7,017 nt of DNA from an uncultured Collinsella sp. Lineage in GTDB: Bacteria; Actinomycetota; Coriobacteriia; Coriobacteriales; Coriobacteriaceae. A model generated the notes under the pieces. The model did no database searches, had not been told where the DNA came from, and saw only the letters and a list, made by a program, of their open reading frames with translations. The position numbers and the translations under genes are program-made. Numbering within the stretch: position 1 is the stretch's first letter; every line of letters begins with the position of its first letter. Shown here one piece after another: positions 1-4,927 of this stretch. Location: assembly GCA_900550835.1 (NCBI GenBank), contig URTP01000103.1, positions 1 to 7,017 of the forward strand, in the 5' to 3' direction.

Positions 1-159
1 CGCGACGAGCGCGAGCCGCGCGAGGATCGCGGTGGCGAGGGCTCGGCCGACCAGGGTCAAAAGCGCCGTCGTCGTCGCCGTTCCCGCAAGCCGCGCCAGG
101 ATGGTGGCGAGGGCTCGACCCCGTCTTCGGCCGCACCACAACCGCCCGCCGGCGAATAA
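1..159 (+). CDS. C-terminal tail of an unidentified protein (partial)
   Basis: Frame 1 is open from the window edge to a TAA at 157-159 and gives the last 52 residues of a protein. The tail is hydrophilic and low in complexity: Asp/Glu/Arg-rich at first, then a run of basic residues (KRRRRRRSRKPR), then a Gly/Ser/Pro/Ala end. Such basic, disordered tails are common on actinobacterial RNA-binding proteins such as DEAD-box helicases, RNase E/G or Rho, but no catalytic domain lies inside the window, so the family cannot be assigned. The reading frame agrees with the high G/C at third codon positions seen in neighbouring genes. It runs in the same direction as comF and is separated from it by about 100 bases that contain two hairpins. 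Confidence 0.7.
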   Translation, partial: RDEREPREDRGGEGSADQGQKRRRRRRSRKPRQDGGEGSTPSSAAPQPPAGE

Positions 160-185
160 CGCCCGCGAGCGGATTTAACCCGCCT

Positions 186-206
186 TACCCCAATCGCGTC
201 GGGGTA
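186..206 (+). other. Small hairpin downstream of the partial gene
   Basis: TACCCC (186-191) pairs with GGGGTA (201-206) across a 9-base loop. It lies 27 bases after the upstream stop codon and has no T-tract behind it, so it is at most a weak or accessory part of a termination region. The stronger hairpin at 223-258 follows directly. Confidence 0.35.
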
Positions 207-222
207 CCATAGCGCTGAATCA

Positions 223-258
223 ACAACCCTCCCTGCGACCGAACGTAGGGAGGGTTGT
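223..258 (+). promoter_or_regulatory. Stable hairpin holding the comF ribosome binding site
   Basis: ACAACCCTCCCT (223-234) is perfectly complementary to AGGGAGGGTTGT (247-258). The stem can be extended inward by GCG/CGT pairing (one G-T), leaving a loop of about six bases. The right arm contains AGGGAGG, the only good Shine-Dalgarno sequence in front of the TTG start of comF at 262. The structure would therefore hide the ribosome binding site when folded. The bases after it (TGTCTTG) are only partly T-rich, so it could also act as an imperfect terminator for the upstream gene. The pairing is read directly; the regulatory role is inferred. Confidence 0.6.
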
Positions 259-261
259 GTC

Positions 262-1068
262 TTGAAGAGCCATCTAAACAAATTGAGCCGTCTGCAGGGT
301 GCCGGCGCCCTACCGTTTGCGGACGAATTGCTGCCGTTTGCCGAGCGGGCGGCACGCGAGGCACTCGAGGCATTGTCGCCAACACGATGTGCCGGCTGCG
401 AGCGCGCCGGCGCGCTTATTTGCCAAGACTGCCTGGCCGCGCTCACGCTCATCGACCCACGTCATAGCTGTACCCGATGCGGCGCCCCGTTTGGGGATTT
501 GCTGTGCACTGAGTGTTCGGTCGAGGGCACGTCCTCGGCAATGGCGGAGGCGCTCGACCGCTGCCTGGCGTGCTCCGTCTATGCGCATCCGCTGCCGCGC
601 ATCATTAAAGCGTACAAGGACGCGGGCGAGCGACGCCTGGCGCCGTATCTGGCGGAGCTGCTCTACGACACTGCCCTGCATGCCCAGGTCGTAGCGCCCG
701 AACGCTTAGGAGGTGTGCTGTCCGGTGCGGATGCGGTGGTGTTTGTGCCCGCGACGGCGGCAGCGTTTCGGCGGCGTGGCTTTGATCATATGGAGGCCAT
801 TGCGCGCCCATTTTGCGAGCTGTCGGGTGTTCCCCTGCTCGATGCCCTCGTCAAGTACGGGCGTGGCGACCAGCGCGAACTCGGTCGTGAGGAGCGTCGC
901 GAGCGTGCCCAAGGCATGTACGAGACGGTTGAGGACGTGCGCGGCCGCCGCCTACTGCTTATCGATGACGTTATCACCACGGGCGCGACCATGGCAGCAG
1001 CCTCGGCGGAGCTCAAGCGTGCCGGCGCTGCGGCAGTCGATGGCCTTGCTATCGCACGTGTTTGGTAG
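262..1068 (+). CDS. comF: ComF family phosphoribosyltransferase-like protein
   Basis: A ComF/GntX-type protein of 268 residues. These proteins combine an N-terminal zinc-binding region with a C-terminal type I phosphoribosyltransferase fold; Firmicute ComFC is needed for DNA uptake during competence. Four CxxC pairs are visible (C43/C46, C54/C57, C70/C73, C82/C85). The RGF motif is at 172-174 in FRRRGFDHMEAIAR, and the PRPP-binding loop LLLIDDVITTGAT at 231-243 has the two conserved Asp (235-236). The usual Asn of the RxxN segment after QxxL is not seen (ERRERAQGMY). The TTG start at 262 is chosen because AGGGAGG lies 8 bases upstream; the roughly 40 residues before the zinc region make the protein longer than usual, so a later start is possible. 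The next gene begins 10 bases after the TAG, suggesting translational coupling. Confidence 0.9.
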   Translation: MKSHLNKLSRLQGAGALPFADELLPFAERAAREALEALSPTRCAGCERAGALICQDCLAALTLIDPRHSCTRCGAPFGDLLCTECSVEGTSSAMAEALDRCLACSVYAHPLPRIIKAYKDAGERRLAPYLAELLYDTALHAQVVAPERLGGVLSGADAVVFVPATAAAFRRRGFDHMEAIARPFCELSGVPLLDALVKYGRGDQRELGREERRERAQGMYETVEDVRGRRLLLIDDVITTGATMAAASAELKRAGAAAVDGLAIARVW

Positions 1069-1078
1069 GGGTGGTTTT

Positions 1079-2188
1079 GTGGCAGTGAAGATTGAGCGGC
1101 GCAACGAGCCGACAGGCGAACAGCTAGCGGCTTCCGTAATCCTAACAGGTGCCTCGGCGCTTCGCATGATGCGCGCCGAGCGCCGGCAGATGGGCTATAT
1201 CAGCTGGAAGGACCTTAATCCCGATGAAGAGCGCCGTGTGCTGCGCACGTCGTCGCCCTCGACCGAGGATATCTATCTTCCTGACTTGGTGCGAATTGGA
1301 GCCAAAAGTGGCGAGGTGCAGGAAGATCTGTGCTTGTTGGTGGGATCTGCGGCGCAGCGCCGCCGCATGCCTGGCGTAGGCTGGTCCGTGTGTTCCGGGT
1401 TGCCCGCCGGCTCGATTCTAGAGGTGGAACCGGGGGTGTACAGCCTATCTCCCGAGGCCCTTTGTGTTGCCGTTGCGCGCGAGGTCGGCTGCATCCAGGC
1501 GTTTGCCCTGGCCCAGGAGCTGTGCTCTAAGATTTCACTGAGCGACCGCGGGAAGTATCTGCCTCCCTACACCTCGCCTGTTACGAATAAACTTGCAAAG
1601 GACAAGGACCAGCCAGCAGACGTGGGCTACTTTGAAGTCGAACCGGTGCTGACGCCCGATCGCCTGGCAGATTACCTTACGACATGCAAGGGAAGCACGG
1701 CCAAACAATTGCAGCGTCTGTGTCCCTACTTGTCAGAAAACCTGCTCTCGCCCATGGAGTGCATCATGCTCGCTCTGTTTTCGCTTCCGTTTTCCTATGG
1801 CGGGTTTGCCTGCGGGCCTTTTAAGACCGACTACAAGATCGAGTTCGATGACCGTGCGCAGGCAATCTCGGGGATGCCTCATGCAGTTTGCGATGCGTAT
1901 CAAGAGGCAGCCCGGTTTGACCTGGAATACAACGGTGAGCTGGGCCATTCCTCCCGGAGGGGACGTATCCATGATGAAAAACGCAACACGGGCTTGATTA
2001 CTATGGGAATCGAGGTCGCGACGGTCAACAACGAAATGCTCTGCGACATGGAAGCGATGGAAGCGCTCGCATGGCGCATGCACCAGCGTATGCGAAAGCG
2101 GTACCGGAATCGTGTCGATGCCCGCAGGAAGAAGCAAGAGGCGTTGCTTAACACGCTGCGGGCGTGTTTTGGGCTTAAGCCGGTCTAA
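1079..2188 (+). CDS. Uncharacterised protein, DUF559/Vsr-like nuclease fold at C-terminus
   Basis: 369 residues, function unknown. The GTG at 1079 is preferred because AGGGGTGG (1067-1074), overlapping the comF stop, is a suitable ribosome binding site; a second GTG at 1085 is possible. The middle contains SPMEC (224-228) followed by a hydrophobic stretch and a YGG turn. The C-terminal part reads FDLEYNGELGH (280-290), then D299, R302, L306 and G310. This matches the spacing of the E-x-D-G...H...D..R...L...G pattern of DUF559/Vsr-like PD-(D/E)XK proteins, which in actinobacteria often sit behind AbiEi-type or winged-helix regions. Here the expected Asp after Glu is Asn (N285), so nuclease activity is uncertain. 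The C-terminus is very basic (about 340-360). There is no signal peptide or membrane segment. It is probably co-transcribed with comF. Family placement is by pattern only. Confidence 0.75.
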   Translation: MAVKIERRNEPTGEQLAASVILTGASALRMMRAERRQMGYISWKDLNPDEERRVLRTSSPSTEDIYLPDLVRIGAKSGEVQEDLCLLVGSAAQRRRMPGVGWSVCSGLPAGSILEVEPGVYSLSPEALCVAVAREVGCIQAFALAQELCSKISLSDRGKYLPPYTSPVTNKLAKDKDQPADVGYFEVEPVLTPDRLADYLTTCKGSTAKQLQRLCPYLSENLLSPMECIMLALFSLPFSYGGFACGPFKTDYKIEFDDRAQAISGMPHAVCDAYQEAARFDLEYNGELGHSSRRGRIHDEKRNTGLITMGIEVATVNNEMLCDMEAMEALAWRMHQRMRKRYRNRVDARRKKQEALLNTLRACFGLKPV

Positions 2189-2223
2189 TTCACGTCGAAA
2201 ATAGGGGGTTAATCATATGCCCT

Positions 2224-2269
2224 GGCCAAAATATGGCAAATATGAGTACTGTCACTAAATCAGTAACAG
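2224..2269 (+). repeat. Left arm of the 46-bp inverted repeat
   Basis: Begins GGCCAAAATATGGC and ends AGTAACAG. Against the right arm it differs at 2232 and at three sites in the last 14 bases. It contains the imperfect dyad TGTCACTAAATCAGTAACA, which could be a protein-binding site. Confidence 0.8.
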
Positions 2270-2392
2270 CAAAATCAAGGAATTTAGGACTCGGAGGCGG
2301 CATAAAGTAAGAAGATAATAAACAAATGTGGAATAACTAAGCATCAGGTTGGCGACACTGAGCGCAAAATCTGTCCGAGAGGCCAAAATTGC

Positions 2393-2438
2393 CTGTTACT
2401 AAATTGGTGACAGTACTCATATTTGCCATTTTTTGGCC
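2393..2438 (-). repeat. Right arm of the 46-bp inverted repeat
   Basis: Reverse-complement copy of 2224-2269, starting CTGTTACTAAATTGG and ending TTTTTTGGCC. It keeps an imperfect inner dyad of its own (TGTTAC...GTGACA). A further GGCCAAAAT, matching the start of the arm, occurs inside the element at 2381-2389. Confidence 0.8.
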
Positions 2439-2440
2439 AC

Positions 2441-2488
2441 GGCACCCTAGGAAGGGTGCCCCGGAGCTCCCCATAGGGGAGCTCCGGG
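2441..2488 (+). terminator. Two back-to-back GC-rich hairpins (terminator-like)
   Basis: GGCACCCT (2441-2448) pairs with AGGGTGCC (2453-2460) around AGGA. Next, the 13-base arm 2460-2472 pairs perfectly with 2476-2488 around the loop ATA; the two stems share one base. The second hairpin resembles the CCCC-AATA-GGGG core of the terminator at 4013-4047, but here the stem is followed by CTTCACAG, without a T-tract. It may be a decayed or factor-assisted terminator for the gene ending at 2188, now separated from it by the inverted-repeat element. Structure is certain, function is not. Confidence 0.4.
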
Positions 2489-2560
2489 CTTCACAGAGGC
2501 ACGAATAGCCCACTCCGACCTGCGAAATCTGTACTCGCGATGCGAATGACGCCCCTAACC

Positions 2561-2589
2561 TTAAACTTTAGCTTGAACTTAGCTATAAT
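2561..2589 (+). promoter_or_regulatory. Promoter with perfect -10 before the structured RNA
   Basis: TATAAT at 2584-2589 is a perfect sigma-70/SigA-type -10 box in a locally AT-rich stretch of an otherwise GC-rich region. A weak -35 (TTAAAC, 2561-2566) stands 17 bases upstream. The better-looking TTGAAC at 2573 is only 5 bases away and cannot pair with it. Transcription is predicted to start near 2596-2597, exactly where the paired 5' end of the candidate RNA begins. Confidence 0.65.
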
Positions 2590-2596
2590 GCGCTAC

Positions 2597-2861
2597 GTTC
2601 CTACCAGGCTGTGGTTGCGGACGGACGAAATGCCCGTCCTAGTCCAAGACAGACGCGGTCAAAGGGATCCACGTAAGCGACCGCGTGCGCGCGGCGCGAT
2701 CATGGCGCGTCCTAGATGTAAGCCGCACCGTCCGTTCTACTTTCTTTGGGGCAATACCGCCTCGCGGGCGAGCGGGCCAGTCGTGAAGGTGGCTGCGGCC
2801 TCCCGAGCAAACACCCCGGTGCGCAAGTGTGGGGTCAAATACCAGGTCAGCTGGTGGGAAC
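2597..2861 (+). ncRNA. Candidate structured RNA, possibly of the raiA-motif class
   Basis: GTTCCTACCAG (2597-2607) pairs with CTGGTGGGAAC (2851-2861) as an 11-bp helix with one G-U pair; after a bulged G it continues with CTG (2609-2611) and CAG (2848-2850). This helix closes a 265-nt domain that starts at the predicted transcription start. Inside are an 8-bp hairpin (2653-2660/2679-2686, 18-base loop), a hairpin at 2757-2775 (CCG-CTCG/CGAG-CGG), an ACCCC/GGGGT stem (2813-2817/2831-2835), and alternative partners for GGACGG (2619-2624): nearby 2634-2639 or distant 2728-2733. One frame is open through it but uses rare codons (AGA, CGA, GGG) and lies before a signal peptide, so it is not credible as coding. 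Known raiA-motif RNAs occur next to raiA and comFC genes in Firmicutes and Actinobacteria, and both genes are nearby here. I cannot confirm the consensus by eye. No tmRNA, RNase P or SRP signature is seen. Confidence 0.5.
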
Positions 2862-2938
2862 AATCTGATATTCCGCGCATCGCACGGATCGTATACGACA
2901 CAGAAGGCAGGGTAGTGGACATGGTGAGGGGCAGCTTG

Positions 2939-3946
2939 ATGCACGCGGCTCGGTTAGGTGCTGGGACCGCAGCGGTCATCGCCGTTTTGGGTCTGAGCGG
3001 ATGCGCGTTCAACCCGCTGTCTACGTTCACGACTCCCACGATCGACCAGATCGAGTACGAGACCGTCACGCCGGCGGTGTCGGACGATGCTCTGGTCACT
3101 CCCGGAACCCTGACGGTTGCCCTCGATACCTCCGATGCGCCGCAGGCCATGCAGGACGCCGACGGCGAGCTCACGGGGTATGCGGTTGACGCCGCCCGCG
3201 CCCTTGCAAGCCGCATGGGCCTTAAGGTCGCCTTTGTCGATGCGTCCTCGGCAGGTTCCGCGCTCGGCGACAAAAAGGCTGATATCTTTATCGGCGAGAT
3301 CAACTCCACGGACGGGGACGTTAGCTCGCTCGGCACCTGCCTGTACGATGCCGCTTCCGTGTTCGGTAAAACCAGCGATGGTGGGTCGCTAAGCGTTTCC
3401 ACCGATACCCTTAACACGTCTACTCTGGGTGTCCAGATGTCCTCGGCCTCGCAGGAGGCGCTTGCTAAGCAGAGCATCGCCGCCAACCAAAAGACCTACT
3501 CCAACATCAACGAGTGCTTTGAGGCGCTCGAGTCCGGCGAGGTCGACTATGTAATCTGCGACTCCACGGCCGGCGGCTACCTTGCACGCCTGATGAGCGA
3601 GGTCTCCTATGCCGGTTCGCTCGAGGCGCCCTCGGCGCTTGGTGTTGCGGGCCTCTCGTCCAATGACGAACTGTGCCGTGCCGTGAGCGATGCCCTCGAC
3701 GGTATTACGGCCGACGGCACGCTCGAGGCGGTCCACTCTGTCTGGTATGGCAGGATGCCCTACGACCTCACCACTAAGACGGTTTCGGGCGCTAACGTGC
3801 AGCCGGGCGACTCTGAGTCCAGTGAGACCGCATCCTCCGGCAGCGAGTCCTCCGATTCCAACAATGAGACCGCATCCTCCGAGGACAAATCGTCCAGCCA
3901 GGAAGGCACCATCACCGACGACGACATTAACAAACTTAATAGCTAG
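2939..3946 (+). CDS. Solute-binding lipoprotein (SBP family 3-like) with Ser-rich tail
   Basis: 335 residues. The N-terminus is a lipoprotein signal peptide: a short basic end, a hydrophobic stretch, and lipobox LSGC with the acylated Cys at 22, so the protein should be anchored outside the membrane. Residues 55 to about 280 resemble periplasmic-binding-protein type 2 domains for amino acids: GTLTVALDTSDAP, then DGELTGYAVDAARALASRMGLKVAFV, DIFIGEI, and GEVDYVICD with D203 and D208. The Arg that binds the amino-acid carboxylate in family 3 (TxxR) is missing: the segment reads INSTDGDVSSLG. Residues 290-335 are a flexible Ser/Glu/Asp tail (15 Ser in 46). No permease or ATPase gene is nearby, so this is an orphan binding protein or a sensor. 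The ATG at 2939 is chosen for GAGGGG 7 bases upstream; ATG 2921 would add six residues and is also possible. Confidence 0.8.
   Translation: MHAARLGAGTAAVIAVLGLSGCAFNPLSTFTTPTIDQIEYETVTPAVSDDALVTPGTLTVALDTSDAPQAMQDADGELTGYAVDAARALASRMGLKVAFVDASSAGSALGDKKADIFIGEINSTDGDVSSLGTCLYDAASVFGKTSDGGSLSVSTDTLNTSTLGVQMSSASQEALAKQSIAANQKTYSNINECFEALESGEVDYVICDSTAGGYLARLMSEVSYAGSLEAPSALGVAGLSSNDELCRAVSDALDGITADGTLEAVHSVWYGRMPYDLTTKTVSGANVQPGDSESSETASSGSESSDSNNETASSEDKSSSQEGTITDDDINKLNS
3823..3881 (+). repeat. 17-bp direct repeat in the lipoprotein tail
   Basis: TGAGACCGCATCCTCCG occurs at 3823-3839 and again at 3865-3881, 42 bases apart and in the same frame, giving ETASS twice. It suggests the Ser-rich tail grew by internal duplication. 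Confidence 0.8.
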
Positions 3947-4012
3947 TTATTGCTAGGGGTGGTGTCTCCTATACGTTGGAAAGGACGCCTCTTCACGGTT
4001 TCAACACGCACT

Positions 4013-4047
4013 GCCGGGTTTCCCCAATAGGGGAGCCCGGCTTTTTT
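4013..4047 (+). terminator. Rho-independent terminator after the lipoprotein gene
   Basis: GCCGGG (4013-4018) pairs with CCCGGC (4036-4041), and CCCC (4022-4025) with GGGG (4030-4033), around the loop AATA. One T is bulged where TTT faces AG. Six T residues follow (4042-4047). This is a standard intrinsic terminator, 66 bases after the lipoprotein stop codon. Confidence 0.85.
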
Positions 4048-4263
4048 ATCCCTATAAAACCAGCAGGTCAAAGCCAATTTTCGGGACCAAATACAAAGCC
4101 GTCGGCTCCCTTCTATAGCGCACTTTGCCACGGAAAAGTGCGAGACTTCGGTATGCGGTATCAAGCAATCGTTATTCGGGTCTTTAGGAATCCGCGTGAT
4201 TAAATGCACGGCAATGGGTACATAGCCAGTACAGTAAGTCCCCGAGGCAGATTGGAGCCACGT
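4048..4263 (+). promoter_or_regulatory. Leader region of hpf with an 8-bp hairpin
   Basis: Between the terminator and hpf lie 216 bases without a credible gene; a short frame from ATG 4204 merely extends hpf upstream. CGCACTTT (4119-4126) pairs perfectly with AAAGTGCG (4135-4142) around an 8-base loop, with no T-tract behind it. A promoter for hpf should lie here, but I see no clear -10/-35 pair; TTAAAT at 4200-4205 and TATAGC at 4114-4119 are weak candidates. GGAG at 4254-4257 is the ribosome binding site of hpf. Confidence 0.45.
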
Positions 4264-4848
4264 ATGGATATCAAGGTTTCTGGACGCAAGACGACGGTAA
4301 CCGATGCTCTGCGTGCGCATGTGGATGAGAAGATCGGCGAGGCGCTCAAGGTTTTCGATATCGAGCCCATGACGGTCGACGTTGTACTTCGTTATGAGAA
4401 GAACCCCTCGAACCCCAACCCGGCAATCGTCGAGGTTACGGTTCGTGCCCGCGGTTCGGTAATTCGCGTTGCCGAGCACGGTGCAGATATGTACGCCGCC
4501 ATCGACCTCTCTGCCGATAAGGTCACCCGCCAGCTGCGTAAGTTCAAGACCAAGGTCGTGGACAACCGCCAGGGCGGTGCCAGCGCCGCGGATGTCGCGC
4601 CGGTCGAGCGCGTCGAGGATCTGGCCGACCTGCTGCTGCCCGAGGAGGAGGACGACCTGCTCGTCCGCGAGAAGGTTATCGACGTCACCCCGATGACTGA
4701 GGAGCAGGCGCTGGTGCAGACCGATCTGCTGGGCCACGACTTCTACGTGTTCGAGAACGCGACGACCGGTCTCATCAATGTGGTGTATCACCGTAAGAAT
4801 GGTGGATATGGCATCATCAAGCCCCGCATCGAAACACTTGACGAGTAA
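4264..4848 (+). CDS. hpf: Ribosome hibernation promoting factor, long form
   Basis: 194 residues, the usual length of long HPF (also called RaiA/YvyD). The protein binds the 30S decoding region and, through its C-terminal domain, joins two 70S ribosomes into inactive 100S dimers in stationary phase or stress. The N-terminal S30AE domain covers about 1-97 (MDIKVSGRKTTVTDALRAHV; DMYAAIDLSADKVTRQLRKFK at 75-95). A charged linker (about 98-135, with a run of acidic residues) follows. The C-terminal dimerisation domain is at about 136-190, with FYVFENATTGLINVVYHRK and NGGYGIIKP. The ATG at 4264 is chosen because the protein then begins at the normal first strand of the domain and GGAG lies 6 bases upstream; ATG 4204 in the same frame would add 20 atypical residues. 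It is followed by two hairpins and then degV. Confidence 0.95.
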   Translation: MDIKVSGRKTTVTDALRAHVDEKIGEALKVFDIEPMTVDVVLRYEKNPSNPNPAIVEVTVRARGSVIRVAEHGADMYAAIDLSADKVTRQLRKFKTKVVDNRQGGASAADVAPVERVEDLADLLLPEEEDDLLVREKVIDVTPMTEEQALVQTDLLGHDFYVFENATTGLINVVYHRKNGGYGIIKPRIETLDE

Positions 4849-4852
4849 AATA

Positions 4853-4874
4853 CGTTAACTTGCATGAGTTAACG
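4853..4874. other. Perfect inverted repeat just after the hpf stop
   Basis: CGTTAACT (4853-4860) and AGTTAACG (4867-4874) form a perfect 8-bp dyad around TGCATG, which is itself nearly palindromic. It begins four bases after the hpf stop codon and ends three bases before the terminator stem. It could be a protein-binding operator or an extra RNA hairpin. Confidence 0.5.
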
Positions 4875-4877
4875 GTT

Positions 4878-4909
4878 GGCGGCCATCCCATGCGGGTGGC
4901 CGCCTTTTT
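4878..4909 (+). terminator. Rho-independent terminator after hpf, abutting degV
   Basis: GGCGGCCA (4878-4885) plus CCC (4887-4889), with a single bulged T, pair with GGG-TGGCCGCC (4894-4904) around the loop ATGC. Five T residues follow (4905-4909). The degV ribosome binding site begins only four bases later, leaving no room for a promoter after the terminator. Confidence 0.85.
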
Positions 4910-4927
4910 ACGTAAGGAGTCGCTTTG

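Larger units (their letters stand above)
2223..2439. mobile_element. MITE-like element with 46-bp inverted repeats
   Basis: Positions 2224-2269 and 2393-2438 are inverted copies of each other with only 4 mismatches in 46 bases; one more T-A pair extends them outward (2223/2439). Both arms contain GGCAAATATGAGTACTGTCAC without change. The 123-base interior has no credible open reading frame and is more AT-rich than the genes around it. Size, arm length and position just after a stop codon fit a non-autonomous transposable element or dispersed palindromic repeat. No target-site duplication is recognisable at the ends and no transposase is present, so mobility is inferred, not shown. If transcribed, the arms would form one very long hairpin. 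Confidence 0.6.

Noticed and set aside
713..1078. Early start of the protein ending at 2188
   Set aside because: This part overlaps comF in another frame and reads as Arg/Cys-rich shadow sequence; GTG 1079 with its own ribosome binding site is better.
2233..2310. 25-residue frame MANMSTVT... in the left repeat arm, with a counterpart on the - strand in the right arm
   Set aside because: There is no ribosome binding site, and the differences between the arms change amino acids as often as not, so coding is not being conserved.
2573..2578. TTGAAC as the -35 of the TATAAT promoter
   Set aside because: It is only 5 bases from the -10; 16-18 are needed.
2896..2912. ACAGAAGGCAG resembling the ACAGAA element of RNase P RNA
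   Set aside because: The partner element (GAGGAAAGTC) and other RNase P marks are absent, so it is a chance match.
2540..2938. Upstream extension of the lipoprotein frame to ATG 2540
   Set aside because: It would bury the lipoprotein signal peptide about 130 residues inside the protein, it crosses the promoter and RNA fold, and it uses codons rare in the neighbouring genes.
4204..4263. ATG 4204 as hpf start
   Set aside because: It adds 20 residues not typical of the family and lacks a good ribosome binding site, whereas GGAG stands before ATG 4264.
3943..4791. Long - strand open frame opposite hpf
   Set aside because: It spans a clear + strand terminator and the whole hpf gene, and shows no recognisable domain.
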